Shown here piece by piece: positions 8,714-17,186 of a stretch of 64,000 nucleotides of DNA (the stretch's first letter is position 1; each line of letters opens with the position of its first letter). This DNA is from Mesorhizobium sp. CA8. GTDB lineage: Bacteria; Pseudomonadota; Alphaproteobacteria; Rhizobiales; Rhizobiaceae. A program made the translations under genes and the position numbers. Below the pieces are notes generated by a model. The model had not been told where the DNA came from. It saw only the letters and a list, made by a program, of their open reading frames with translations, and made no database searches. The stretch lies in contig NZ_JAIUHG010000001.1 in assembly GCF_020164955.1 (NCBI RefSeq), positions 248,001 through 312,000 of the forward strand, in the 5' to 3' direction.

Positions 8714-8908
8714 TCAGCTATTGCGCTGCTGGCTCTCTTCCTCGATCGCCGCTTCGTGGTACCAGCCGTCGAAGTCGGCGTGTTCGCCGCGAAGTGCTGC
8801 AAGTTCTGCCGCGAATTTGGCCTTGGCGCCTAAATTTGAGGCAGGCTTGCGTGCTGCAAGCGGGAACAGCAGGATTTTTGCCGACGGCCGCGATGGCGTG
8901 ACTTGCAT
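8714..8908 (-). CDS. Small hypothetical protein, 64 aa
   Basis: I do not recognise this protein with certainty. From ATG 8908 it has 64 residues, beginning MQVTPSRPSAKILLFPL and ending in an acidic helix (FDGWYHEAAIEEES). The start is supported by a strong GAGGAGG seven bases upstream. A 13-codon longer start exists but has no ribosome site. The N-terminal pattern (basic residues, then LLFPLAARK) recalls the short DUF6074-type proteins common in rhizobia; this is only an impression. It is convergent with the MFS gene and divergent from glnII, so its own promoter must lie in the spacer that also holds the glnII control sites. Confidence 0.6.
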   Translation of the reverse strand: MQVTPSRPSAKILLFPLAARKPASNLGAKAKFAAELAALRGEHADFDGWYHEAAIEEESQQRNS

Positions 8909-8987
8909 TGCCAACCTCCTCGTCTTTTCAGGAGCGTACCGATTCACTTTCCCATCAAAATATGTCCTGCGATTCCTTTAGGCAATA

Positions 8988-9026
8988 TGCTTACAAAAAG
9001 ATCAGCAATTGCCTATTTTGTAAGCA
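8988..9026. promoter_or_regulatory. Long-arm inverted repeat in the glnII upstream region
   Basis: TGCTTACAAAA (8988-8998) and TTTTGTAAGCA (9016-9026) form perfect 11-bp arms with a 17-base spacer. It lies 97 bases upstream of the sigma-54 element of glnII and 79 bases upstream of the divergent small gene. It may be a protein-binding site for either gene; the binding protein is unknown. It does not resemble the GC-rich intergenic repeats. Confidence 0.5.
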
Positions 9027-9054
9027 AAATTGGCGCCTGAACGTTCCAGGCGCA

Positions 9055-9074
9055 TTGCTGAGGCGGCTCAGCAA
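9055..9074. promoter_or_regulatory. Dyad, candidate NtrC enhancer of glnII
   Basis: TTGCTGAG (9055-9062) and CTCAGCAA (9067-9074) make a perfect 8-bp dyad around GCGG. Its centre is about 58 bases upstream of the -24 element. The TGC...GCA frame resembles NtrC sites (TGCAC...GTGCA) only loosely. Confidence 0.4.
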
Positions 9075-9122
9075 AATCAACGCGTTGCCATGACCATTTT
9101 GCCGCACCCGATGAAGGCCGAG

Positions 9123-9138
9123 TGGCATACGAATTGCT
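9123..9138 (+). promoter_or_regulatory. Sigma-54 (-24/-12) promoter of glnII
   Basis: TGGCATACGAATTGCT matches the RpoN consensus TGGCAYRNNNNTTGCW at every defined position, with the invariant GG and GC ten bases apart. The start codon follows 81 bases later. RpoN/NtrC control of glnII is established in several rhizobia, and ntrB/ntrC are in this window. Confidence 0.85.
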
Positions 9139-9218
9139 TTTTAATCGTCGGCAGGCCGGCTCCAGCCGGCCGAGCGTCGCCACCGTGTGGCGGTGATCAA
9201 GCAACGAGAGGCACTGGA

Positions 9219-10256
9219 ATGACCAAATACAAGCTCGAGTATATCTGGCTCGACGGCTACACCCCGACCCCCAATCTGCGCGGCAAGACCCAGATCAAGG
9301 AGTTTGCCGAGTTCCCGACGCTCGAGCAGCTGCCGCTATGGGGCTTCGATGGTTCCTCCACCAACCAGGCTGAGGGCCGCAGCTCCGATTGCGTGCTGAA
9401 GCCGGTCGCGCTTTATCCGGATCCGGCCCGTACAAACGGCATCCTGGTCATGTGCGAAGTCATGATGCCCGATGGGGTCACCCCGCATGAATCGAACAGC
9501 CGCGCGACCATCCTCGACGACGAGGACGCCTGGTTTGGCTTCGAGCAGGAATATTTCTTCTACAAGGATGGCCGCCCCCTCGGCTTCCCCGAGAGCGGCT
9601 ATCCGGCCCCGCAGGGTCCGTATTACACCGGCGTCGGCTACAAGAATGTCGGCGACGTCGCCCGCCAGATCGTCGAGGAGCATCTCGACCTCTGCCTCGC
9701 CGCCGGCATCAACCATGAAGGCATTAACGCCGAAGTGGCCAAGGGCCAGTGGGAATTCCAGATTTTCGGTAAGGGCTCCAAGAAGGCCGCCGACCAGATC
9801 TGGATGGCGCGCTATCTGCTGCTGCGCCTGACCGAAAAATACGGCATCGACATCGAATTCCACTGCAAGCCGCTCGGCGACACGGACTGGAACGGCTCGG
9901 GCATGCACTGCAATTTCTCGACCAAGTACATGCGTGAAGTTGGCGGCAAGGCCTATTTCGAGGCGCTGATGGCGCAGTTCGAGAAAAACCTGATGGACCA
10001 CATCGCCGTCTACGGTCCGGACAACGACAAGCGCCTGACCGGCAAGCATGAGACCGCGCCGTGGAACAAGTTCTCCTACGGCGTCGCCGACCGCGGCGCT
10101 TCGATCCGCGTGCCGCACTCCTTCGTCAAGAACGACTACAAGGGCTACCTGGAAGACCGTCGTCCGAACTCGCAGGGCGACCCCTACCAGATCGCCTCGC
10201 AGGTGCTGAAGACGATCTCGCAGGTTTCGACAGCCGCCGTTTCGGCCGCCGCCTGA
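9219..10256 (+). CDS. glnII: Glutamine synthetase type II (eukaryotic-type GSII)
   Basis: The 345-residue enzyme makes glutamine from glutamate and ammonia with ATP. It is the short GSII form typical of rhizobia and plants: N-terminus KYKLEYIWLDGYTPTPNLR, then WGFDGSSTNQAEG, the glutamate/metal block WFGFEQEYFF, and NGSGMHCNFSTKYMRE. The C-terminal ATP-site block GVADRGASIRVPHS is intact. The adenylylation site of GSI is absent, as expected. I chose ATG 9219; the frame continues upstream to 9030, but that part covers the promoter. The sigma-54 element 81 bases upstream indicates nitrogen-limitation control by NtrC. A terminator follows, and glnA converges from the other side. Confidence 0.97.
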   Translation: MTKYKLEYIWLDGYTPTPNLRGKTQIKEFAEFPTLEQLPLWGFDGSSTNQAEGRSSDCVLKPVALYPDPARTNGILVMCEVMMPDGVTPHESNSRATILDDEDAWFGFEQEYFFYKDGRPLGFPESGYPAPQGPYYTGVGYKNVGDVARQIVEEHLDLCLAAGINHEGINAEVAKGQWEFQIFGKGSKKAADQIWMARYLLLRLTEKYGIDIEFHCKPLGDTDWNGSGMHCNFSTKYMREVGGKAYFEALMAQFEKNLMDHIAVYGPDNDKRLTGKHETAPWNKFSYGVADRGASIRVPHSFVKNDYKGYLEDRRPNSQGDPYQIASQVLKTISQVSTAAVSAAA

Positions 10257-10303
10257 TCTGTTTCGTCGCCACAGCTTGAAGGCTGTGGTGCGCCGAGAAC
10301 GAC

Positions 10304-10337
10304 AAAAAAGCCCCGGCGGGTTACCGCCGGGGCTTTT
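10304..10337 (+). terminator. Rho-independent terminator of glnII
   Basis: Stem GCCCCGGCGG / CCGCCGGGGC has a four-base loop, with A-run before and T-run after. It can act in both directions and lies about 48 bases past the glnII stop. Confidence 0.92.
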
Positions 10338-10375
10338 TGCCGTTTGGAAACATGGCCGCAAAACCTGTCTCCAAA

Positions 10376-10415
10376 AATGAAAAAGCCCCCGGAGGCGGTC
10401 ACCTCTGAGGGCTTG
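10376..10415 (-). terminator. Rho-independent terminator of glnBA
   Basis: Read on the minus strand, AAGCCCTCAGAGG pairs imperfectly with CCTCCGGGGGCTT and is followed by TTTTT. It lies 24 bases after the glnA stop. Confidence 0.8.
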
Positions 10416-10438
10416 ATTTCAGCGTGCGATCAGAAAGC

Positions 10439-11848
10439 TTAGACCGAATAGTACATGTCGTACTCGACCGGGTGCGGGGTCATTTCGAAGCGCATGACCT
10501 CGGCCATCTTGAGCTCAATATAGGAGTCGATCTGGTCGTCGTCGAAAACGCCGCCGGCCTTCAGGAAGCCGCGGTCCTTGTCGAGGCTCTGCAGCGCTTC
10601 GCGCAGCGAGCCGCAGACGGTCGGGATCTTCTTCAGTTCCTTCGGCGGCAGGTCGTAAAGATCCTTGTCCATCGGCTGTCCCGGATGGATCTTGTTCTTG
10701 ATGCCGTCGAGGCCGGCCATCAGCATGGCGGCGAAGCCGAGATAGGGGTTCGCGCCCGGATCGGGGAAGCGGACCTCGACCCGCTTCGACTTCGGCGACG
10801 AGCCGAACGGAATGCGGCAGGAAGCCGAACGGTTGCGCGCCGAATAGGCGAGCAGCACCGGCGCCTCATAGCCCGGCACCAGACGCTTGTAGGAGTTGGT
10901 GAGCGGGTTGGTGAAAGCGTTGATCGCCTTGGCGTGCTTGATGATGCCGCCGATGTAATAGAGGCAGCTCTCCGACAGACCGGCATATTCGTTGCCGGCA
11001 AAGGTCGGCTTGCCGCCCTTCCAGATCGACTGGTGCACATGCATGCCCGAGCCATTGTCGCCAAACACCGGCTTCGGCATGAAGGTGGCTGTCTTGCCAT
11101 AGGCGTTGGCGACCTGGTGCACGACATATTTGTAGATCAGCATCTTGTCGGCGTTGCGCACCAGCGTGTCGAACTTGATGCCGAGTTCGTGCTGGGCGGC
11201 GGCAACCTCGTGGTGATGCTTTTCGACCCGCACGCCCATCTCGGCGAGCACAGTCAGCATTTCCGAACGCATGTCCTGGCAGGAATCGATCGGCGGCACC
11301 GGGAAATAGCCGCCCTTGATGCGCGGGCGGTGGCCGAGATTGCCTGTCTCGTAGTCGGTGTCGTCGTTGGAGGGCAGCTCGGTCGAGTCGAGCCGGAAGC
11401 CGGTGTTGTAGGGATCGGCCTTGTACTTGACGTCGTCGAACACGAAGAACTCGGCCTCCGGGCCGACATAGATCGTGTCGCCGATGCCCTCCGACTTCAT
11501 ATAGGCTTCGGCCTTCTTGGCGGTGCCGCGCGGATCGCGGTTATAGGCCTCGCCCGAGACCGGATCGAGGATGTCGCACAGGATGACCATGGTCGACTGC
11601 GCGAAGAACGGGTCCATGTGGACGGTGTCGGTGTCGGGCATCAGCACCATGTCGGACTCATTGATCGCCTTCCAGCCGGCGATCGAGGAGCCGTCGAACA
11701 TGACGCCGTCGGCGAACATGTCTTCCTCGACCTCGACGACATCCATCGTCACATGCTGCAGCTTGCCCCGCGGATCTGTGAAGCGCAGGTCGACGAATTT
11801 CACGTCGTTGTCCTTGATCTGCTTCATGATGTCTTTGGCTGTCGTCAT
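10439..11848 (-). CDS. glnA: Glutamine synthetase type I
   Basis: The 469-residue enzyme is the dodecameric GSI. Conserved blocks are FDGSSIAGW near the N-terminus, the metal site [29 protein letters not shown] and [19 protein letters not shown]. The adenylylation tyrosine is visible in [11 protein letters not shown] near residue 395, so activity should be switched off by GlnE when nitrogen is plentiful. It follows glnB on the same strand after 43 bases, forming the glnB-glnA operon found across alphaproteobacteria. Having GSI and GSII side by side and convergent is a rhizobial trait, although in many rhizobia the two genes lie far apart. Length and motifs are complete. Confidence 0.98.
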   Translation of the reverse strand: MTTAKDIMKQIKDNDVKFVDLRFTDPRGKLQHVTMDVVEVEEDMFADGVMFDGSSIAGWKAINESDMVLMPDTDTVHMDPFFAQSTMVILCDILDPVSGEAYNRDPRGTAKKAEAYMKSEGIGDTIYVGPEAEFFVFDDVKYKADPYNTGFRLDSTELPSNDDTDYETGNLGHRPRIKGGYFPVPPIDSCQDMRSEMLTVLAEMGVRVEKHHHEVAAAQHELGIKFDTLVRNADKMLIYKYVVHQVANAYGKTATFMPKPVFGDNGSGMHVHQSIWKGGKPTFAGNEYAGLSESCLYYIGGIIKHAKAINAFTNPLTNSYKRLVPGYEAPVLLAYSARNRSASCRIPFGSSPKSKRVEVRFPDPGANPYLGFAAMLMAGLDGIKNKIHPGQPMDKDLYDLPPKELKKIPTVCGSLREALQSLDKDRGFLKAGGVFDDDQIDSYIELKMAEVMRFEMTPHPVEYDMYYSV

Positions 11849-11891
11849 GTTGTTTTTTCCCTGTGTGATGACGTCTGGAATGGGGTGAAGG

Positions 11892-12284
<393 letters not shown>

Positions 12285-12290
12285 TCATCA

Positions 12291-12306
12291 AGCACGAAGC
12301 GTGCCA
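12291..12306 (-). promoter_or_regulatory. Sigma-54 (-24/-12) promoter of glnBA
   Basis: On the minus strand TGGCACGCTTCGTGCT has a perfect -24 box (TGGCACG) and the invariant GC of the -12 box ten bases on; the -12 box is GTGCT instead of TTGCT. The glnB start codon follows about 60 bases later. RpoN-dependent glnB promoters are known in rhizobia. Confidence 0.78.
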
Positions 12307-12431
12307 ATCGTCAGGAGTGCAGGCGGTGAGGGGCGTTTTCGAGCCCATGCCGCACATGAATGCAAATTCGCGTCATCCGCTGCATCGCATGCGTCATGGA
12401 CGCCCAAATCCTATACATCGCCCCTCCTCAC

Positions 12432-12454
12432 GTCTGCGCAAAAAGTGGGCAGAC
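12432..12454. promoter_or_regulatory. Dyad upstream of glnB, candidate NtrC enhancer
   Basis: GTCTGC (12432-12437) and GCAGAC (12449-12454) form a perfect 6-bp dyad around an inner TGCGC...GGGCA pattern. It lies about 125 bases upstream of the -24 element, a usual enhancer distance for NtrC. The spacer 12231-12578 holds no supported gene besides these control elements. Confidence 0.4.
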
Positions 12455-12578
12455 AGCGCAACTTGCAAGCAGAACCCTCTCGGACGCGACCGCATGTGCA
12501 GGATAATGCCGCAATCGCGCTGGTTTGCTTCGAACCGAAAACTGGACAATGCTTGATCGCATGGAGATCGGCAATCCC

Positions 12579-14096
12579 ATGCGCAATGAACTTCTATCGC
12601 CGGCCGAAATGGCCGAGGCCGACAGACTGGCGATCGCGGCCGGGCCGCTCGACGGCTATCGCTTGATGCAACGTGCCGGCGAGGCGGTCGCTGCCGTCGT
12701 GCTGGCGCGCTACCCTGGCGCGAAGAGGGTGCACGTGCTGTGCGGCCCCGGCAACAATGGCGGCGACGGCTATGTCGTGGCGCGGCTGCTGGCCGAGGCC
12801 GGCGTCGATGTGGCCCTGTGGACATCGGGCAAACCGCGTGCGGGCAGCGACGCCGCGCTTGCGGCGGCTGATTGCGCTCTGGAGCGGCACCCGCTTTCGG
12901 CCTTCACCGCGGAAGCCGGCTCGCTGGTCGTCGACGCGATCTATGGGGCGGGCCTGTCGAAGCCTCTCACCGGCGACGCCAAAGGCGCGGTCGACGCCGT
13001 GACCAGGCTGAACCTGCCGGTTATCGCGATCGACCTGCCTTCGGGCGTTTCCGGCGAAAGCGGCCAAATCCTCGGCTCGGCATTTAGCGCGGCCGTTACG
13101 GTGACCTTCGCGCGAAAAAAGCCTGGGCACCTGCTTCTGCCTGGCCGTGAGCGATGCGGCGAGATCGTGTTGGCCGACATCGGCATTCGTGACGAGATCA
13201 TCGACGCGATTGCGCCGCAAGCCTTCGAGAACCGGCCTAGGCTCTGGATCGCGAACTTCCCCGCGCCCGCCGTCGACACGCATAAGTACAGGCGCGGCCA
13301 TGCAAGCGTCTTTTCAGGCGGACCATCCGCGACGGGTGCGGCGCGCCTCGCAGCGCTTGCGGCCGCAAGGAGCGGGGCAGGGGCCGTCACCGTGCTGTCG
13401 CCGGCGAACGCCATGCAGGTCAACGCGGCGCATCTGACCTCGATCATGCTGCGCAAGGTCGACGCGATCGAAGACGTGCACGACCTTCTCGGCGATCGCC
13501 GGCCATCCGCCTTCGTTCTCGGCCCCGGCTTCGGCATCGGCGACAAGGCACGCGATTTCACGCTCGCCGCGCTCGCCAAAAACCGCCAGGACGGCGGCGT
13601 CGAGGGCCTCGTGCTCGACGCCGACGGCATCACGTCTTTTCGCGACGCGGCCTCGACGCTGTTCGAGGCGGCCGCCAGACCGGACGCGCCGGCGTTGATC
13701 ATGACGCCGCATGAGGGTGAGTTCGCCAGGCTGTTTGCGGACATTGCCGCCGACAAGGCTTTGTCAAAGCTCACCAAGGCGCGCGAAGCCGCGCTGCGCG
13801 CCAACGCCATGATCGTCTACAAGGGCGCCGACAGCGTGATCGCCTCGCCGGACGGCCGCACCGCGATCAACAGCAATGGCGCGCCTTGGCTCGCAACAGC
13901 CGGTTCAGGCGACGTGCTGGCGGGCCTCATCGCCGGGCTTCTCGCCCAAGGCATGCCGGCCTTCGAAGCGGCTTGCGCCGGAGTCTGGATCCATGCCGAG
14001 GCCGGCAGCCGTTTCGGCCCAGGTTTGATTGCCGAAGACCTGCCGCTGGCGATGGTGCCGGTCCTCCGCGAACTGACGGAATGTGCTGTCCAATGA
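12579..14096 (+). CDS. nnr: Bifunctional NAD(P)H-hydrate epimerase / ADP-dependent dehydratase
   Basis: The protein has 505 residues from ATG 12579; in-frame ATGs at 12549 and 12561 are possible. The N-terminal half is the YjeF_N epimerase: LMQRAGEAVA, then GPGNNGGDGYVVARLL and IDLPSGVSGESG. The C-terminal half (from about residue 230) is the ribokinase-like dehydratase, with GPGFG, LDADGIT, TPHEGEFARLF and the catalytic-loop signature ATAGSGDVLAGLI. Together they repair hydrated NADH and NADPH in the cytoplasm. In many alphaproteobacteria nnr lies downstream of glnB-glnA, as it does here though on the opposite strand. The stop overlaps the next start by four bases (ATGA), so the two genes are probably translationally coupled. 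Confidence 0.94.
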   Translation: MRNELLSPAEMAEADRLAIAAGPLDGYRLMQRAGEAVAAVVLARYPGAKRVHVLCGPGNNGGDGYVVARLLAEAGVDVALWTSGKPRAGSDAALAAADCALERHPLSAFTAEAGSLVVDAIYGAGLSKPLTGDAKGAVDAVTRLNLPVIAIDLPSGVSGESGQILGSAFSAAVTVTFARKKPGHLLLPGRERCGEIVLADIGIRDEIIDAIAPQAFENRPRLWIANFPAPAVDTHKYRRGHASVFSGGPSATGAARLAALAAARSGAGAVTVLSPANAMQVNAAHLTSIMLRKVDAIEDVHDLLGDRRPSAFVLGPGFGIGDKARDFTLAALAKNRQDGGVEGLVLDADGITSFRDAASTLFEAAARPDAPALIMTPHEGEFARLFADIAADKALSKLTKAREAALRANAMIVYKGADSVIASPDGRTAINSNGAPWLATAGSGDVLAGLIAGLLAQGMPAFEAACAGVWIHAEAGSRFGPGLIAEDLPLAMVPVLRELTECAVQ

Positions 14097-16099
14097 AGCT
14101 GCTGGGCTTCCTTGTCGCCGTCGTTCTCCTCGCGGCTTTCACCACACAGGCGGCGCGCGCCGCCGGTCGCCCGGTCACCATCGTCGACGACCCGCGCGTG
14201 CTCGCCGCGCTCGATGCCAAGGGATATGGCTTCGCCGGCCTCTTCGGCGTCGACGGCAGCGACGACCTGAAATACCTCTACGACTCCGCACCGGCCTATC
14301 ACGCCATCGTCGAAACGGTGGCCGCCGATGTCGCCGCGTTGCGCGCCGACATGAAGGCGGGCGGCCGTACCCTCTACGAAGTCACCGACGGCAATGTCGG
14401 CCGCATCATCGACATGCGATGGCTGAAGACGAACGCCGCGCGCTTCCGTTTGGTCGGTGTCGTCAACCGCCTCGACCGGCGCGATTTCCCAGCGCTTGGC
14501 AACGAGACGAGCTGCGGGGAGGTGCGGTTCATCTATCGCCTGGCCTACAGATTCAAAAAGAACGGCAAGCAACTGGCCTCGCGCCTGCCGTTCAACTTCA
14601 GCGCCATATACCGTGTCGCTCAAGACGCCGACGGCGGCTGCGTGGGCGCTGCCGGCCGCTGGACGCCGCAGCTCGACGAGGCGGTCGATGCCGGCTGGCT
14701 GGCCGGCGGGCCGCTCGAAAAGGCCTCGCTATCTTTCAAGCAGCTCGAGCTCAACGCGCAGGTGGTGCGCTTTCCTTCCGGCCAGGAAACCGAGTTCGGC
14801 GGCCAGGCCGCTTACCTGATGCGCATCTTCAGCATCGATGGGGCGACGGTCGGCGAGAAGCCTTTAGAAAATACGCCGGACACGGCCCGGCTTGCCGAGG
14901 ACGCCGATCTGAAGGCGCGGCTCGCCGACTATGTCCGCGCCAATGCCGCGGCGGTCGATATCGGCGTCTACGAAATCCCGGATCAATTCCTCGCCCGAAA
15001 AGTCATCTCCTGGTCGACCTTCGGCAGCGTAAGGCAAGCGAATCATCCGTTCACCCCGCTGTTCGACGCAAAGGAGTTCGCCGGGCTCGACTATTCGAAG
15101 TTTTCCTTGGCGCGCACGCCGGACGCTTTGGTCGAGCGGCTCGACAACGGTGCCTGCCAGGGCTGCCATCAGGCGGGCTCAACTGCCGGCTTCCATTTCA
15201 TCGGTCTCGACGACGCCACGACCTCGCCGCTCAACCGCATCGAAGTCGGTATCTCGCCGCATCTCCACGCCGACATCCCGCGCCGCGAAGCGTGGCTCAA
15301 GGCGACCGCCGAGGGCAGGGAGCCCAATCGTTCTCGCCCGCTCTCCTTCGCGCCGCCCGCCGCCTGGAAAGATACCGGCGAGCCCGTCTATGCGCCGGCC
15401 GAAACGGCGATGCCATGCCTTATGCCGGAAGACGCAAGCCGCTTCGGCGGCACCTGGCAATGCGGCGCCGGAACGGTCTGCACACCGATCGCGACCGCTT
15501 CGGGGGTGAGGACCAAACTGGCGCAATGCCTGCTGCCTAAAGACAGTCCCGCGATGTTTTCGGGCCATCCTTGCCTCGCCGGCTCGATCGCCAGCAACGT
15601 GACGCAGCCGTTCAACGACCGCTACAAGATCAGCGGCCAGTTCGCCGCTCCCGCGCCGTCGATCTCGCGCACCGCCTATACCTGCCGGCCGCCGAAGATC
15701 GGCGTTCCGGGAGGCTTCGCGTATCGCGCCTGCGATGACAAGGATCGCGCCTTCGCCGCCTTCAAGCCCGGCAAGCCGATGCCCAGCGAAATCTGCGGCC
15801 TTGTCGGCGGCAAGAAGTTCGACATCTGCGTGGCCACCAACAATTTCGACCAGTGTTTGGGCGGCGCGGTCAACCGCGGCAACCGTCCAGCCTGCTCGGC
15901 CGAGCATTTCTGCCGCGAGGACTATATGTGCCAGTCGCTGCCGCCGGACACGCCGGGCGCGGCCAAGGTCAAGGGCATCGGCTTCTGTTCGCCGACCTAT
16001 TTCATCTTCCAGATGCGTATCGACAACCATGCCACGCCGTGGACGACCACAGCGCGCGCCGGCATGGACGCCGGCTTCGGCGCGGCAGCCGAAGAATAA
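14093..16099 (+). CDS. Secreted protein with a CxxCH haem-type motif, function unknown
   Basis: The 668-residue protein starts at ATG 14093, which overlaps the nnr stop. Residues 1-24 are a clear Sec signal peptide (hydrophobic stretch LLGFLVAVVLLAAF, cleavage near ARAA). A block VGVVNRLDRRDFP...SCGEVRFIYRL occupies about 121-150. CQGCH at 355-359 is a c-type haem-binding motif, so haem could be attached in the periplasm. The last 200 residues hold many cysteines (for example CRPPK, CDDKD, CGLVG, CVATN, CSAEHFC, CQSL), suggesting disulfides or metal sites. I recognise the NRLD...CGE.R pattern as recurring in large secreted bacterial proteins but can name no function. Only one CxxCH is present, so a multihaem role is unlikely. 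Confidence 0.75.
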   Translation: MKLLGFLVAVVLLAAFTTQAARAAGRPVTIVDDPRVLAALDAKGYGFAGLFGVDGSDDLKYLYDSAPAYHAIVETVAADVAALRADMKAGGRTLYEVTDGNVGRIIDMRWLKTNAARFRLVGVVNRLDRRDFPALGNETSCGEVRFIYRLAYRFKKNGKQLASRLPFNFSAIYRVAQDADGGCVGAAGRWTPQLDEAVDAGWLAGGPLEKASLSFKQLELNAQVVRFPSGQETEFGGQAAYLMRIFSIDGATVGEKPLENTPDTARLAEDADLKARLADYVRANAAAVDIGVYEIPDQFLARKVISWSTFGSVRQANHPFTPLFDAKEFAGLDYSKFSLARTPDALVERLDNGACQGCHQAGSTAGFHFIGLDDATTSPLNRIEVGISPHLHADIPRREAWLKATAEGREPNRSRPLSFAPPAAWKDTGEPVYAPAETAMPCLMPEDASRFGGTWQCGAGTVCTPIATASGVRTKLAQCLLPKDSPAMFSGHPCLAGSIASNVTQPFNDRYKISGQFAAPAPSISRTAYTCRPPKIGVPGGFAYRACDDKDRAFAAFKPGKPMPSEICGLVGGKKFDICVATNNFDQCLGGAVNRGNRPACSAEHFCREDYMCQSLPPDTPGAAKVKGIGFCSPTYFIFQMRIDNHATPWTTTARAGMDAGFGAAAEE

Positions 16100-16112
16100 T
16101 AGGTCAGGCAAC

Positions 16113-17129
16113 CTAGCTGGGGCGCGGCTGCCTCACGGCGTCGGCCAAAGCGGCAAGAACGCGTTCCTCGCTGACACCGCGTGTGTCCTGGACCCAGCTC
16201 GGCGTCGAAATCGGCGGCTCGAGATAGCGCACCTGGTCGTTCACCGGTCCGGTCTCATAGGAGCGGTTTGATCCGAAGATAAGCACGCATGGTCCGCCCA
16301 AGGCCGCGGCAGCATGGCAGAGCCCGCCATCGACGCCAAGAAAGACCGTCGAGGCGGCGATCTGGCATATGGCGTCGGTCAGTTGCGGCGTCGATGTGAA
16401 ATCCACCGCCTCCGGAAGCGCTGCCCGGATCTGGGCGGCGGCCTCGCGTTCGCGCGGGCCGCCGATGAGCCAGACCGACCAGCCGCGCCGGGCGTGATCC
16501 TGCGCTACCGAGATAAACCGCTCCGCCGGCCATGAACGGAAATTGCTGAAAGCCGAGGTGTAAAGCGCCAGCGCCGGCCGTGCCGGATCGATTCCATGCC
16601 GGACGCGCCAATCGGAAAGTTCCTCGGCTGAAACCGCTATTTGCGGCGCAGGCAGGCGCATGTGATCGCCAGGCTTCTCGCCCAGCATCGCGATCGCGCA
16701 GACTTGCTCGAACAATCTCGTCTTGCGCGGGCCGAACGCCACGAAGCTCTTCGGCCAGCGGGCGGGCAGGCGGTTGATGATGCCGAACTGGAATTCGCGC
16801 GGATAGCCGATACGCTCCGGTATGCCGGCCAGCCATGGCACAAGCGCGGCCTTGGTGCTGCTGGTGAGCATATAGGCCGCCTGGTAGTTCTCCTTGCGGA
16901 TTTCGCGCGCCAGACCTGCGCGCTCTTTCAGCCCGGGCTTCCAGTGCTTCTCAACGACCCAGGTCTTGCGGATATGCGGCATCAGCCGCGCCAGCGGCGC
17001 GGCAAGCGGCGAGGTGGCGACGTCGATCGGGTGCCCAGGGAACTTCTCGGCAAGTATCCGGATTGCCGAATGGCAACGGATGAAATCACCGATCGCCGGC
17101 AAGCAGAAGACGAGGATGGGACGCAACAA
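16113..17129 (-). CDS. Glycosyltransferase family 9 (heptosyltransferase-like)
   Basis: The 338-residue GT-B enzyme starts at TTG 17129. The N-terminus LRPILVFCLPAIGDFIRC is the acceptor-side signature of the GT9/WaaF family. In the C-terminal half, LYTSAFSNFRSWPAERF and FLGVDGGLCHAAAALGGPCVLIFGS form the ADP-sugar site. GT9 enzymes add heptose or related sugars to the lipopolysaccharide core. It lies 57 bases after the GT4 gene on the same strand and converges with the CxxCH protein. Together with the GT4 gene it suggests surface polysaccharide or LPS core assembly. The TTG start is preceded by AAAGG; no better ATG is nearby. Donor and acceptor sugars are unknown. Confidence 0.85.
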   Translation of the reverse strand: MLRPILVFCLPAIGDFIRCHSAIRILAEKFPGHPIDVATSPLAAPLARLMPHIRKTWVVEKHWKPGLKERAGLAREIRKENYQAAYMLTSSTKAALVPWLAGIPERIGYPREFQFGIINRLPARWPKSFVAFGPRKTRLFEQVCAIAMLGEKPGDHMRLPAPQIAVSAEELSDWRVRHGIDPARPALALYTSAFSNFRSWPAERFISVAQDHARRGWSVWLIGGPREREAAAQIRAALPEAVDFTSTPQLTDAICQIAASTVFLGVDGGLCHAAAALGGPCVLIFGSNRSYETGPVNDQVRYLEPPISTPSWVQDTRGVSEERVLAALADAVRQPRPS

Positions 17130-17186
17130 GCGCTACCTTTTCGATCCGGAACGGCCGCTGCCAATGGCGAGCATGACGGTGATTTG

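Noticed and set aside
14083..15540. Second large frame overlapping the CxxCH protein
   Set aside because: It is an Arg-rich out-of-frame shadow; the other frame has a signal peptide, coupled start and conserved motifs.
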